Below are positions 1 through 9,829 of a stretch of 40,284 bases of DNA, piece by piece; within the stretch, counting starts at the first letter, position 1, and every line of letters starts with the position of its first letter. A program made the translations under genes and the position numbers. Under the pieces are notes generated by a model. It was not told where the DNA came from. It saw only the letters and a program-made list of their open reading frames with translations, and searched no databases. The stretch spans positions 1 through 40,284 of the forward strand of contig JAFRQD010000017.1 in NCBI GenBank assembly GCA_017428785.1, read 5' to 3'. The stretch comes from Bacteroidaceae bacterium. GTDB taxonomy: Bacteria; Bacteroidota; Bacteroidia; Bacteroidales; Bacteroidaceae.

Positions 1-252
1 AACGAGGAGATGGCAAACCTGCTGCTCACCCTCTGCCACCAGACAGACAAGATGATGTGCACCTACATAGAGAAGCTCGAGAAGCGCTTCGTGACGGAGG
101 GCGGCATCAAAGAGCGCATGTATGCAGCCCGCACTGGCTACAGACAAGAGCAAGACGCCTACCAGCACCAGCTGGAAGCAGAGAACAAGCAACTGAAAGC
201 CGAAAACGAAGCACTAAGGAAAAAGATAGAGGAACTGACCAGGAAGCCCTAG
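1..252 (+). CDS. four-helix-bundle suffix domain protein, C-terminal part
   Basis: The reading frame is open from base 1 (N-E-E before the first internal ATG at 10) and stops with TAG at 250-252, so the gene begins upstream of the window. The visible 83 residues show a helix ending in ERLEK-like and GGIKERM motifs, typical of the four-helix-bundle suffix domain of Bacteroidetes proteins. They end in a Lys/Glu-rich coiled coil (LEAENKQLKAENEALRKKIE, heptad-like). The function of this family is not known; it is related by fold to the S23/IVP-like proteins, one of which lies at 26756. No catalytic residues can be seen. Confidence is good for coding and moderate for the family. Confidence 0.7.
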   Translation, partial: NEEMANLLLTLCHQTDKMMCTYIEKLEKRFVTEGGIKERMYAARTGYRQEQDAYQHQLEAENKQLKAENEALRKKIEELTRKP

Positions 253-422
253 GAATCCCCTAAAACTTTCCCGGAGGAAGATGCTTGGGGAATAGAAAAT
301 AATTCGTAAATTTGACTTTCAGTCGAAGACAGAAAGCATCTCGGAAATAAAAGAAAAACAAGTTTATTCTTTGTCCTTCTCTCGATTTTCACTATCTTTG
401 TCGTCGAAAACTCTATTACAAT
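253..422. other. intergenic region with promoter
   Basis: These 170 AT-rich bases separate the first gene from the decayed Sel1 gene. No ORF or clear hairpin terminator was seen. The downstream half holds the promoter at 370-400. Confidence 0.5.
370..400 (+). promoter_or_regulatory. Bacteroidetes-type promoter of the Sel1 pseudogene
   Basis: TTTG at 370-373, a 19-bp spacer, then TATCTTTG at 393-400 match the -33/-7 consensus of Bacteroidetes primary sigma promoters. Transcription should start near 407, about 16 nt before the ATG at 423. The promoter looks intact although the gene it serves is broken. Confidence 0.7.
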
Positions 423-2033
423 ATGAACACAGCGATTATGAAGAAGCTATTCTTTACACTTTGACTTCTTGCACTATGCGCTACAATTAATGCACAAAGG
501 ACTATCCCAAAGTTAGGGGAATTGCTCGATAATAAACAATATGAAGAAGCGTTAAGGCTAGCTACACTAGAAGCTCAAAAGGGAGACGCGTATGCGCAAT
601 CATGCTTGGGCATTATATATAATCATGGGTTTGGGGTAGAAGTAGACTACAAAAAAGCATTTGAATTGTTTCAAAAATCTGCTTTGCAGGGAAATTACTA
701 TGGTCAGAAAAATTTGGGCGATTGTTATTATGAAGGAGAAGGTGCAGAGAAAAACTTCTCAGAGGCTTTCAAATGGTACATGAAAGCTGCAGAGCAAGGA
801 TATGCTGATGCCCAAAACAATCTTGGAGTAATCTTTGCTATTCAACAAGATTTTGCAACAGCTTTCAAATGGTTTAAAACTGCAGCAGAAAACGGGTCTG
901 AAACCTCTCAATGTGCACTTGGAGATATGTATAAAAATGGTGATGGCGTTGAAAAAAACTGGCAGATGCATTCAAATGGTATATGAAAGCTGCTGAGCAG
1001 GGACATACTGGAGCACAATACTCTGTTGGCGTGATGTATGAATATGGCGAGGGCATAACGAAAAACTATTCAGAAGCCTTCAAGTGGTACGCAAAATCTG
1101 CAGAACAAGGTTGTCCCTCTGGAATGTGTCATTTGGGTGAATTGTATCATTTCGGACTAGGCACAACACAAGACTATGACAAAGCTTTTTATTGGTTTAG
1201 TAAGGCTGAGGAAAGTGGTGAAGAAGAGAATCCTATTTTCTATTATTTAGGTTTATGCTATGAATTGGGGAAAGGTGTGCCGATGAATTTAAAGAAGGCA
1301 TATGATTATTATACTAAGGGGGTTGAACATAATGATGATGAATCATTGACACGATTGGCAAAGTTTTATGAAATGGGAATCGTTGTTCCTTTAAATAAAA
1401 AGAAAGCCTTTGAACTATACAAAAAAAGCCGCAGAAAACGGGAATAGCGCAGGACAAGTATTGTTGGCATTTTGTTACAGCGATGGTATAGGAACTACTA
1501 AAAACTATGACTAAGCCTTTTTCTGGTTGAGAAAAGCGAAAGATAACGGCGAAGACCTGGATGATGTTATAAGTGCCATAGAGAATCTTAAACGTGCGGA
1601 AATGGAATATGAACAATTTAATAAAGCTCCCACACCAAAACAGGGATCAGAGATTACCGTCTTGATGAAAAAGATGAATTCTGTGTATTATGTGCCATGT
1701 AAAATCAATGGAATAAAGGCAGACTTCATCTTTGATACCGGCGCAGGTGCAATAAGTTTATCTTCTTATTTTGCTAATGAACTAATAAAGCAAGGAAAAT
1801 TAACGGAATCAGATTACATAGGAGAAGGTGCTTCAAGAATAGCAGATGGAAGTGTCAGTTCTGTAATAATGGTGAATATCAAAGATGTCGAAATTGGCGG
1901 GCTGCATTTATATAATGTGAAGGCCATGATAAAAGAGCAGCAGAATGCGCCATTGTTGTTGGGGCAGTCGGCCATAGAGAAACTTGGCAGAATTACCATT
2001 GATGGATATAAGCTGATAATACATAGAAAATAG
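423..2033 (+). pseudogene. Sel1-repeat / retropepsin-like aspartic protease gene, disrupted four times
   Basis: The original product would be a secreted protein with a signal peptide (MNTAIMKKLFFTL...LLALCATINA), many Sel1/TPR-like repeats (A-FKWYMKAAEQG type, 423 to about 1600) and a C-terminal retropepsin-like domain with FDTGAGAISLS at about 1731-1763 and LLLGQSAIEKLG near 1955. The frame is broken in four places: an in-frame TGA at 462-464 inside the signal peptide, a one-base loss around 952-960 (expected ...EKNLADAFKW), a one-base gain in the A7 run at 1421-1427, and an in-frame TAA at 1512-1514 (expected DKAFFW). The two frameshifts compensate, returning to the starting frame. Separate ORFs remain at 522-986, 983-1447 and 1527-2033; the last could still make a cytoplasmic protease-domain fragment. 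Sequencing error is possible for the A-run sites but does not explain both stops. Confidence 0.8.
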
Positions 2034-2092
2034 AATCCTAATATCGGCAAGAGCGCGAAATAGTAATGAAATAATAAAATAACAAAGAGTAT

Positions 2093-2770
2093 ATGGGAGT
2101 CAAATTTTATAATCATTACTTCACCAACAACGAAAGTTATGGAGGAGGTAACTTCCCCAATCTAGATTCCCTTGCATATGTCGTACAAGAATTCCTATAC
2201 ACGACTGGTTGGGCAGTACAAACAATCAATTACGGGGATACAGGGGGAGGATATCCTCATATTTTAGAGTTTGACTGCCAGATGGATATGTGCATCAAAC
2301 TATATGATTTTATGTCTATAGTACATGACTTTATCGAAGCTGCATATTCAGACTTTGCAAAGGCTACCATAAAAGAATATATTTCCGATTTACAGCAACA
2401 TGAACCTGAAGAAAACGCCTTTAATACTTTCGTGTCCGATTATGGATGCTTTTGTATAAAACATGCATCAAATGAATTGATTGTGTCTTTGCTTTGGGCA
2501 ACATGGATTTACATAAGAGCACGTAATGACCCTTATAGAAATGAAGACCTTCTTTATAATTTAATGTATGAAAACTATCCATATGGGATTAAAGATTTTG
2601 CGAAACACCCACTTATTGCCAATGCTGACGATGCTGTGAGATTAATGATTCAGCATAAGAAAGACAAAGAAGAAGAGATAAGGCCCTTTGTTGAAGAAAT
2701 GGGAATACCAAAAGAGAATACAGTGCCTGATGCGCGGGGGTCTGTTGGCTTTTCCTTGTGCGCGAGGGGA
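2093..2770 (+). pseudogene. unknown gene, 3' end apparently lost
   Basis: An ATG at 2093 opens an AT-rich frame with a plausible protein of about 215 residues (starts MGVKFYNHYFTNNESYGG, aromatic- and acid-rich, no signal peptide); the family is not recognised. Around 2730 base composition jumps from AT-rich to GC-rich. From there the same frame (open to 3310) only reads the antisense of the thioesterase gene, so the C-terminal 190 residues are almost certainly not real protein. The natural 3' part was probably removed by a rearrangement that joined this gene to the convergent ABC/thioesterase operon. An alternative is that the protein simply ends in a short run-on tail. Confidence 0.5.
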
Positions 2771-3202
2771 CTATTCTGTGAGGCTGTCGTACTGGCAGAT
2801 TGCCTGGCGCCAGGCGGTGGGGAAGGGCATGGACTGGTGGCGCACCAGGTCGTAGAGCACCATGACGGAGAGGCAGCGGCATTTCACTTCCCGGGTGTCG
2901 GTGTTGATGATGTCCTGCTCCAGCTGGAAACTCTTGTTGCCTATCTTCACGACTCGCGTTCTGGCGGAGATGTGTTCGCCAGCCTTGATCTGCGAGAGGA
3001 ACTCGGCCTCTATCTTCACCACAACGATGGCAACTCTTTCCCAATCGACATCGGGGCAGACTGTTGCGAAATAGTCGGTCTTGGCTGTGTCGTAGAACTG
3101 GAAATAGATTGTATTGTTGACGTGCCCGAACTTGTCCACGTCGTTGAAACGAATCTGGATGGGCAGCACGTGCCTGTAATCTGTGCTCTTTTCTTGTGTC
3201 AT
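2771..3202 (-). CDS. acyl-CoA/acyl-ACP thioesterase, hotdog fold
   Basis: This 143-residue protein has the 4HBT signature RFNDVDKFGHVNN at residues 18-30, which holds the acidic active-site position and the GHVNN loop of YbgC/FadM-type thioesterases that hydrolyse acyl-CoA or acyl-carrier thioesters. The length is normal for the family. The start at 3202 (MTQEKSTDYRH) lies 14 nt after the stop of the ABC transporter gene, so the two are very probably cotranscribed; the longer frame upstream only re-reads the ABC gene. No strong Shine-Dalgarno is present. The substrate is unknown. Its 3' end faces the truncated gene on the plus strand, with no clear terminator between them. Confidence 0.85.
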   Translation of the reverse strand: MTQEKSTDYRHVLPIQIRFNDVDKFGHVNNTIYFQFYDTAKTDYFATVCPDVDWERVAIVVVKIEAEFLSQIKAGEHISARTRVVKIGNKSFQLEQDIINTDTREVKCRCLSVMVLYDLVRHQSMPFPTAWRQAICQYDSLTE

Positions 3203-3216
3203 GATTGTGGTTTCTG

Positions 3217-5037
3217 TTATTGTCTTTGGCTTGCCGCGGCAGAGGATGTGATGCTGGCTATCTTGTCGACATTCATGCTGCTGGCGCTGGCGTCGAAGAT
3301 TTCCTTGTAGAGCCCGCCCTCGCGATAGACTTCTGACGGCGAGCCTGCCTGCACTACGCGGCCTTGCTGCAGGACGTATATCTGGTCGGCATCGATGATT
3401 TGGCCTATGTTGTGCGAGATGATGATGACGGTGCGGCCTTTCTTGATGGCATCGATGGAGGCCTTGATTTGCTCGGAGGCGATGGCGTCGAGGCTGGCTG
3501 TGGGTTCGTCGAGGAAGATGATTGGGGGGTTCTTGATGAACATGCGGGCTATGGCGATTCGCTGCTGCTGGCCGCCGCTCAATTGAAGGGCTGATGTCTC
3601 GAAGCCATGTGGCAGAGCGATTATCTGGTCGTAGATATAGGCCTGCCGTGCTGCCTGCACCACATCTTCGTGTGTGGCCGTGGGGCAGCCGTAGCGGATG
3701 TTCTCCTCGATGGTGCCGTCGAAGATATGATTCTTCTGCAGCACCAGTCCCACATGCTCGCGGAGCCATTGGGTGTCCCATTCCCCCAACTCGTGTCCGT
3801 CGAGAGAGATGGTGCCACGTTGCGGCCTGTAGAACTTGTCGAGCAGGTTGACTACCGTGCTCTTGCCTGCACCGCTCAGCCCGACGAGGGCAGTTATCTT
3901 TCCGCTCTCGATTCGCATCGACACATCGAAAAGGGCTTGAGTGCCTCCAGGGTAGGTGAAGTCCACGTTCCGCAGCTCGAAGTCGCCTTTCACCTGCTTG
4001 GGATGGTGCTTTCCTGTCGGCTCCACCTCGTCGTCGGCTTTCAGTATGCCGAAGAATCCCTCGGCATAGATGAGGGCATCGTTCATGTCATCGTAGATGC
4101 GGTGCAGCTGGCGGATGGGAGCGCTGACATTGGCGAAAAGCATCACGTGGTACATGATTTTACCGATGGACATGCCCGGATAGTCAATCAGCACGAGATA
4201 AGCCGTCAGGATGATGATGAGCACGGTGCCAATCTGCTCGAGGAAACTCTTCAGCCCGTTGAACAGATAGGCTTGCTTGCGGGTGTTCAGCTGCAGGTCT
4301 GTCATGGTTTGCTGCAAATCCGCCTGCCGTTTGGCCTCAGTCCGTTCGCGATTGAAGGACTTGATGACGGTAATGCTCTCGATAATGCCCAAGATGCCTT
4401 GGCTCACGGCTTGGTGTCCTCCGAAGATGCCCCGTCGTCCGCCTTTCATGCGAGAGGCCTGGATGTAGGTCACCCAGAAGTAGAGCGGCACAATGCACAA
4501 GGCTACGAGACCCACATAAACATTGGCGGCAAACATGAGGCCGAGGGCGAGAATGGCACTCGTGAAGAGCGGCAGAATCTCGATGAAGAAGTTGTTCACC
4601 GTGTTGCTCATGCTCATGATGCCTCGGTCGATGCGCGACTGCAATTTGCCCGTCTCGTTGCCCTCGCTGTTGAAGAAGGCCATTCGGAAGGAGAGGATGC
4701 GGTCCACCACCTTCAGCGACATGTCCCGACTGACCAGGATGCGCATCCGTTCGCCATAGTAACGCTGAAAGAATGTGACGGTAGCCCCTATGACTTCTTT
4801 TCCCAGAAGGATGACGCTTATGATGGTCAGGAGTTTGGCAGCCTGTCGCCACTGGAAGCCGTCGGGCTGCTGCATCATGGCATTGATGGCATCTACGGCT
4901 CTATCGAGCACCACAGCATTCACCTGCGCCATCAGCGAGCCGACAAGCGTCAGGATAAGTGTGATGACTATCAGCCACTTGTAGGGCAACACAAACGGCA
5001 GTATGTTCCGCAGCAGCCCCCAGATGTTCATTTTCAT
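3217..5037 (-). CDS. ABC exporter, fused permease and ATPase (MsbA/MDR-like)
   Basis: The 606 residues carry an N-terminal ABC-type-1 membrane domain with about six hydrophobic segments (residues 10-320) and a C-terminal nucleotide-binding domain. The NBD has Walker A GLSGAGKST (about 385-393), signature LSGGQQQRIAIAR (about 487), Walker B IIFLDEPTASLD (about 508) and the H-loop ISHN. This is a half-transporter expected to form a dimer in the inner membrane and export lipids, drugs or peptides; the substrate cannot be told. The start MKMNIW at 5037 follows a -7 element at 5071-5064. A thioesterase gene follows 14 nt downstream, suggesting a lipid or acyl-linked role (inference). Confidence 0.92.
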   Translation of the reverse strand: MKMNIWGLLRNILPFVLPYKWLIVITLILTLVGSLMAQVNAVVLDRAVDAINAMMQQPDGFQWRQAAKLLTIISVILLGKEVIGATVTFFQRYYGERMRILVSRDMSLKVVDRILSFRMAFFNSEGNETGKLQSRIDRGIMSMSNTVNNFFIEILPLFTSAILALGLMFAANVYVGLVALCIVPLYFWVTYIQASRMKGGRRGIFGGHQAVSQGILGIIESITVIKSFNRERTEAKRQADLQQTMTDLQLNTRKQAYLFNGLKSFLEQIGTVLIIILTAYLVLIDYPGMSIGKIMYHVMLFANVSAPIRQLHRIYDDMNDALIYAEGFFGILKADDEVEPTGKHHPKQVKGDFELRNVDFTYPGGTQALFDVSMRIESGKITALVGLSGAGKSTVVNLLDKFYRPQRGTISLDGHELGEWDTQWLREHVGLVLQKNHIFDGTIEENIRYGCPTATHEDVVQAARQAYIYDQIIALPHGFETSALQLSGGQQQRIAIARMFIKNPPIIFLDEPTASLDAIASEQIKASIDAIKKGRTVIIISHNIGQIIDADQIYVLQQGRVVQAGSPSEVYREGGLYKEIFDASASSMNVDKIASITSSAAASQRQ

Positions 5038-5063
5038 ATCGCTCTCTGTTTAGTTTGATGCGG

Positions 5064-5071
5064 CAAAGATA
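5064..5071 (-). promoter_or_regulatory. -7 element upstream of the ABC exporter
   Basis: On the minus strand TATCTTTG (5071 to 5064) matches TAnnTTTG and lies 27 nt upstream of the ATG at 5037. The -33 region is weak, so confidence is moderate. Confidence 0.5.
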
Positions 5072-5208
5072 CAAAAATATCTTTATAGTCGTGCCACTCT
5101 GCGACAGAATCTTTCATATTGTCTGTTTCCGACAGCCCCAACTTTCCTCCCTTCTCTTTGGAAAAGGCATTAGGAGGCAGGGAATTCCTTTCTTGCCGAT
5201 ATGGCGTT

Positions 5209-5292
5209 CTGCAGACGCAGGTTGCGATTCAAGAGACGCAGGCTGCGTTTCGACAATCACAAGCAGTGTTCCTCCGTACGCAGGTTGCGAAT
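5209..5292. repeat. four-unit 21-bp phased repeat, copy A
   Basis: Four consecutive 21-bp units start at 5209, 5230, 5251 and 5272. Units 1, 2 and 4 share ACGCAGGTTGCG or ACGCAGGCTGCG at the same offset; unit 3 is diverged (ATCACAAGCAGTGTTC). The same four-unit layout, also with a diverged third unit, is found at 13257-13340. In the plus frame it would read as heptads of the form xxTQxAx, but no convincing gene contains it. The 354-base gap 5038-5391 otherwise holds only the ABC promoter. Confidence 0.75.
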
Positions 5293-5391
5293 GGAGTTCT
5301 TAATACGGCAGAGACGACAATTCCCTTGCTTCTGTGACATTTCCCTTCCTCACGGCATGGGATTTGTTCTATAAGGGCAGGAGAAGCGTCC

Positions 5392-6051
5392 TTATTGGAG
5401 ATACTCGCTCAGTATTGCCTTCAGAGCGTCTTTCTCCTTTATGTCGAGCCAGGCTCCTTGCAGGCCTTCGTGCTGGGCTGCTTCGACGTTGAGGCGCGTG
5501 TCGTCGATGAAGAGGCATTGCTCTGCAGGGCGTCCTATCACTCGGACTGCATGATGATATATCTCGGGGTCGGGCTTTGCCAAATGCACTTCGTGGGAGA
5601 CAAAGATGTTGTCGAAGAGGTCTGCGCAGGTATAGCCGGGCTTCGAGAAGTAACGGCGCTTGATGTCTTCCCAGTGCAGGTCGTTGGTGTTGGAGAGCAA
5701 GTGGGTGTGATAGCCCTTGCGCCGCAACGCCTTTATCATGTCGAGCCGATACTCCGGTATGAGCCCGATGCATGAGTTCCAGGCCTCGATGACGTTTTCG
5801 CTTGTGACGTCCTTCGGGCAATGACTCAATACCAGGGAGAGGAACTGCTCGCTTGTTATCTCACCCACTTGATATGCCGTGATGGCTTTGCTTGCAGAGA
5901 TGCCTTGGCAGACGGTCGAGGTGTTGTCTCCATCCGTTTCTACGAAGAACAGCTCGGGATTGATGCCTAATCGCTTGCAGGCCAGCCCGATGTCGTCCAT
6001 GTTGAGGTCGAGCAGTACGCCTCCGAGGTCGAAGATGATGTCGGTCAACAT
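5392..6051 (-). CDS. HAD-superfamily phosphatase, YihX-like
   Basis: The 219 residues contain all four HAD motifs: DLGGVLLD with nucleophile Asp8, SNT at 120-122, Lys159 in AKPDPE, and FIDD at 181-184. The second Asp of motif I is replaced by Gly10, as in the YihX/HAD-IA branch that acts on small phosphorylated metabolites. The gene starts 4 bases after the PL11 lyase stop, so it belongs to the same transcription unit as the thiamine transport genes. A role as a sugar-phosphate or thiamine-phosphate phosphatase is possible but is only inference from context. Confidence 0.88.
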   Translation of the reverse strand: MLTDIIFDLGGVLLDLNMDDIGLACKRLGINPELFFVETDGDNTSTVCQGISASKAITAYQVGEITSEQFLSLVLSHCPKDVTSENVIEAWNSCIGLIPEYRLDMIKALRRKGYHTHLLSNTNDLHWEDIKRRYFSKPGYTCADLFDNIFVSHEVHLAKPDPEIYHHAVRVIGRPAEQCLFIDDTRLNVEAAQHEGLQGAWLDIKEKDALKAILSEYLQ

Positions 6052-6055
6052 TCCA

Positions 6056-9000
6056 TCATTTACTGTTTACGACTTTGCGCCCGTTCACAATGTATATGCC
6101 CTTGGCTTTCGGCTTGCTTCCCAACTTGCGGCCACTGATGTCGAACCAGACGCCATCGTCTGTTGTCTGTTGTCTGTAGTCAGTTGTCTTGATTCCCGTC
6201 CACATTGGGTCGCCCAGATATGCCAGGCGGAAGTGGTCGAAGCATGTCCAGTCCTTGCCGGTAGTGGTCGAGGAGCGTACACCGATGCGAAGCGAGCCGT
6301 TGGTCACCGATACCCTCAGGCTGTTGTCGGCATAGTCGCCCCGACTGAATGCCTTGCACGCCCCCAACTGGTTGTTGGCGGGTTTTGCATAGCCTCCTGT
6401 GCCGATGCGCATGAGCTGCACGCTCTGCTCGTTGGCATAGAGACGGGCGTTGCGGGCTGTGGAATTGCTGGTGTAGTCGCTCGTGTAGAACCCCTGGCAA
6501 GACAGCACATAGTCGCCATTGCGCAGCCCTTTCAGTTCCTGATAGACATCGAAGGTGGTGCCTTTCTGCTGTGCGCAGAAGTTGCTGTAGTCGGCGGGCG
6601 TTTCGGTGTCGGCAGCTCCGATGGTGGGATTGCCTTTCCAGGCATTGTTGCGGATGTCGTTTCGTCCGAAGTCAGCACCGCTGATGAGGAATGTGGCATC
6701 CACGGGAGCATCCTCTGTCGCATTTCGGAGCAGCATGTAGCGGTCTTGCAGGGTGACGAGTTGCCAGGCTGCCCGCTCGTCTGTACGGCTCGACACAGTC
6801 TCTACGCCTCCATCCTCCGTCGCTGCCAGATACTTGCCGCTATTGCCGATGGTATATACATAGCGCTCGTCATCGTCGGTGCTCAGGCGTGCGAAGCCCC
6901 ATGCCGACGACGAATAATCCATGTAGAGGTTCACATTCAGGCTGTTAAGGGAACCGCTTTGTATGCCAGTGGTAATGATATATCCAGCGCCGCTCTTGGT
7001 TAGTGTCAGGTCGAGCCCCACGTCGTTCGTGGCAGCATGTGTGCCCCAGTCGCCGCCAGCACAAAGCCAGGTTCCCGTCGCTACATTATATATATAATAT
7101 GTGCCAGTAGCCACAGCGTGTCCCTTCATTGTTGTCAGCGTGATGTCCTCGGCCACGACCTTAAGCTGTAGCTGGCCATCGACGAGGCTGATGGCATAAT
7201 TGCCGTCGAAGGCGCCCTCGATGACGATGTTGTCGATGTTGCCCTTGAGGCTCTCCACGCTGCCGAGCACATATGTGCCGCTACTTACGAGGCCATTGCT
7301 GCTGCGTATCTCGAAGACGGGAGTAAGATACTTCGGACCTTGCTTCCATGTCTTCTTCTCGATATTCAAGGCGCGTACATGCAGTTTGTCAGAGACGCCC
7401 CGCTCGTCAATGTCAAAGACTACACGCGCTCCGATGCCTAATGACAGGCTGTCCACACTGATGTTGCCCACTGTGCCTTCGCCGCCAATCTGTAGTGTGG
7501 CATTGTACTCCATGCGGAGACTCTTCTGGAAGGTGCCGCTGCCGAGAAGCGTCGTGTGGCGGTTCATCCAAACATCCGAGCCTTCCATTGTGCCGTCGAA
7601 CTGCAGCGTGCCGTTCCACACCTCCGTCTTGCCCGTGTAGGTCTGATTGCCCGAGGGAAGGATGAGCTTGCCTTCGCCTTGCTTCACCAGACGCATCGCT
7701 CCCGTGAAAGCGCCGCCTGTCAATGTGTGGGTGTAGTGTGTGGTCTTGATGTTAGTGTTGTTGCCTGTCCCTTGTGTCCAGGATGGTGTGTTGACGGTGA
7801 GGATGCTGGGCGATGCGCCTTCTTCGACAACGAAGGTTGCATCCTTCTGCGCAGAGATAAGGAGGTGGTCTCCATCCTTTATCGTAGCCCCTTCAGCGAC
7901 CTCGGTTCGTCCGTTAAGAGTCAATGGAGGCGGTGCGACTGTGATGTCCTCTAGCTGTCCGAGGAAATAGCTGACGTGGGGAGGTTGGTTGTAGCCGCAC
8001 ATCTGCCAGCACATGGCGTTGCGGTAGTCATGGTCGTGCCAGAGTGTGTAGTTGCGGAAGCGTGTGACCTCGGTTGTGGTGTAGATGCGAAGTTTGTGGT
8101 CGCTTGTGCGTAGGATAAGTTCCTCTCGCCAGTCGCCAAAGATGTCGCCCTGGAAGTTCGGCGAGCCCTTCGTGGAGTTGCATGTCCACACATTGTTGCC
8201 GAAAGCCCAGTAGTTGCTGCTCCAGTTCGAGCCAAGCTTCACAACATGGGGATTGAGGCCGTGGTCGTAGCCATCGTCGCTCATCTTACCATAGTTGAAC
8301 GTCTCTTCCTGCAAATCGCCGTCCCAGTAGATGCGGAAGTTTTGCATCATAGTGCCGTCGGAAGCCATTGCCGATTGTCCTGTGACTGACGAGATGTATC
8401 CGTCTGTCCTTGCCGACGACATGAGGCATCCTGGATAAGTGTTCGAGAAGTTGCCTGCCATGCAGCGTCCGTCGTCCCTGTCGGAAGAACATGTGAAATA
8501 GACATCGGCAGTTGTGGCATTGCGAAGCATCGAGCCAGGCCTGTCCTCGTGGCAAGTGAAGATTTCCTCTCCCCATCGGAAGGGGTCGAGGTCGGAGGTG
8601 TGCTGCGCGTCGCCATGTCCGCGTCCCGTAGTGCTGAGGCCCTTGCCGTTGTCATCGATGACCATTGAGCCATAGACAATCTCGTCGCGTCCGTCCATGT
8701 CCACATCGTTGATGCTGAAGTTGTGGAACCCTTGCCCGAACCACGGGCTGCTGCTCGACTCTTCTTTCCAAAACCAGCGTTGTGTCAGCTTGTGTGTCGT
8801 CGGGTTGACATCAAAAGCCTTCATGTAGATATGCGTATAGATGCCTCTGCAGATAACGATGCTCGGATGCCGTCCGTCCAGATAGGGCGCTCCGAAGAAA
8901 TGCTTGTTGGCGCGATGGCCATAGTTGTCTCCCCAGGAGCCGTTTGTTGTCCCCTTTATAAGTCCTTGCAGCGAGCGTGGCAAGGGATAATTCATCTTCT

Positions 9001-9829
9001 GGTAGATGTTGCCGGTGGCTCCTTCCAGATAAAGGAGATACTCTGTGCCTTGTGTCTCATAGGAGTTGTTGGCTTCATGCCACGCAATGGAGCCTCTATA
9101 GTTTGCTGTCTTGGAGCCTATCACCGTCTCTGTGCTATCGGCAGCATGTATAGTGAGGCCGTCATTGGCTCGCAACAGGACTTCTGCTTTTCCGTCCTCA
9201 TCCCAGTCAAAGGCCACGGCATTGCTCTCCATTTGGTTGGGGCTGAACATGTTCGGTCCGACGTCAATCCACCAAAGCAGCGTGCCGTCCTGTTTGATGA
9301 CGTCTATGCGGGTGTAGTCTTTCTGGTTGATATCCCAGATGCTTGCCTGGTCTGTTACGTTGATGCGCCGCACGATGAGTTCCATCTCTCCGTCGCCATC
9401 AAGGTCTGCCGCACTGATGTCGTTGGGCTGATATTGCGAGGTGATGTCTGTGCCATCTTTCCCGATAACAGTTGGCAGCACGATTTCCTTGTAGTTCTGC
9501 CTCCATACGCTGACGGCCTCGCAAGCTTTGCCCTCTATGCCGCGAACCACAGGGCATACGGTGTATGTTGAGGACAGAGAGCCGCCCCTGTCAGTGTAAT
9601 TCGACACCTCGAGCGGTTCTGCATTCAGCAATGTGCCGTCGCGATAGACATTGTATGTCACATCGTAGTATTCTTCGGCGGTAATGCGCCAACTGAGGAA
9701 CACGCCATTGCTTTTCTTTATGGCTACAAGTCCGCGGCCGAGCGCATCGGTTTTCCTTTGTGCTGATACGGAAAGGGGAGTGGCAACCATTGCTGTCACC
9801 AATCCCAGGATAAAAAGGATTTGTTTCAT
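6056..9829 (-). CDS. rhamnogalacturonan lyase, PL11 family, multidomain secreted
   Basis: This 1257-residue exported protein has a signal peptide at 1-24 (ends PLSVSAQ). It then has a fibronectin-like N-terminal module (GLVAIKKSNGVFLSW, YNVYRDG) and a PL11 beta-propeller to about residue 630 with Ca-binding loops DLDGDGEMEL (about 143), DWDEDGKAEV (about 210) and DVDMDGRDEI (about 376). PL11 enzymes cut the rhamnose-galacturonate backbone of pectic RG-I by beta-elimination. The rest carries autotransporter-like GEGKLILPSGNQTYTGKTEV repeats (about 710-800), unknown beta-rich modules and a Prevotella-type C-terminal KGIYIVNGRKVV tail suggesting a secretion or sorting signal. Its ATG overlaps the PnuC stop (ATGA, 9829-9826), an odd position for a pectinase. 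A short ACAGACAAC-type tandem repeat is coded at 6156-6190. Confidence 0.9.
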   Translation of the reverse strand: MKQILFILGLVTAMVATPLSVSAQRKTDALGRGLVAIKKSNGVFLSWRITAEEYYDVTYNVYRDGTLLNAEPLEVSNYTDRGGSLSSTYTVCPVVRGIEGKACEAVSVWRQNYKEIVLPTVIGKDGTDITSQYQPNDISAADLDGDGEMELIVRRINVTDQASIWDINQKDYTRIDVIKQDGTLLWWIDVGPNMFSPNQMESNAVAFDWDEDGKAEVLLRANDGLTIHAADSTETVIGSKTANYRGSIAWHEANNSYETQGTEYLLYLEGATGNIYQKMNYPLPRSLQGLIKGTTNGSWGDNYGHRANKHFFGAPYLDGRHPSIVICRGIYTHIYMKAFDVNPTTHKLTQRWFWKEESSSSPWFGQGFHNFSINDVDMDGRDEIVYGSMVIDDNGKGLSTTGRGHGDAQHTSDLDPFRWGEEIFTCHEDRPGSMLRNATTADVYFTCSSDRDDGRCMAGNFSNTYPGCLMSSARTDGYISSVTGQSAMASDGTMMQNFRIYWDGDLQEETFNYGKMSDDGYDHGLNPHVVKLGSNWSSNYWAFGNNVWTCNSTKGSPNFQGDIFGDWREELILRTSDHKLRIYTTTEVTRFRNYTLWHDHDYRNAMCWQMCGYNQPPHVSYFLGQLEDITVAPPPLTLNGRTEVAEGATIKDGDHLLISAQKDATFVVEEGASPSILTVNTPSWTQGTGNNTNIKTTHYTHTLTGGAFTGAMRLVKQGEGKLILPSGNQTYTGKTEVWNGTLQFDGTMEGSDVWMNRHTTLLGSGTFQKSLRMEYNATLQIGGEGTVGNISVDSLSLGIGARVVFDIDERGVSDKLHVRALNIEKKTWKQGPKYLTPVFEIRSSNGLVSSGTYVLGSVESLKGNIDNIVIEGAFDGNYAISLVDGQLQLKVVAEDITLTTMKGHAVATGTYYIYNVATGTWLCAGGDWGTHAATNDVGLDLTLTKSGAGYIITTGIQSGSLNSLNVNLYMDYSSSAWGFARLSTDDDERYVYTIGNSGKYLAATEDGGVETVSSRTDERAAWQLVTLQDRYMLLRNATEDAPVDATFLISGADFGRNDIRNNAWKGNPTIGAADTETPADYSNFCAQQKGTTFDVYQELKGLRNGDYVLSCQGFYTSDYTSNSTARNARLYANEQSVQLMRIGTGGYAKPANNQLGACKAFSRGDYADNSLRVSVTNGSLRIGVRSSTTTGKDWTCFDHFRLAYLGDPMWTGIKTTDYRQQTTDDGVWFDISGRKLGSKPKAKGIYIVNGRKVVNSK

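Noticed and set aside
2771-3310. C-terminal half of the plus-strand frame from 2093
   Set aside because: It is the antisense of the thioesterase and ABC genes and has no protein-like character.
3607-5058. 483-residue plus-strand frame
   Set aside because: Shadow of the ABC exporter, caused by GC-rich codon use.
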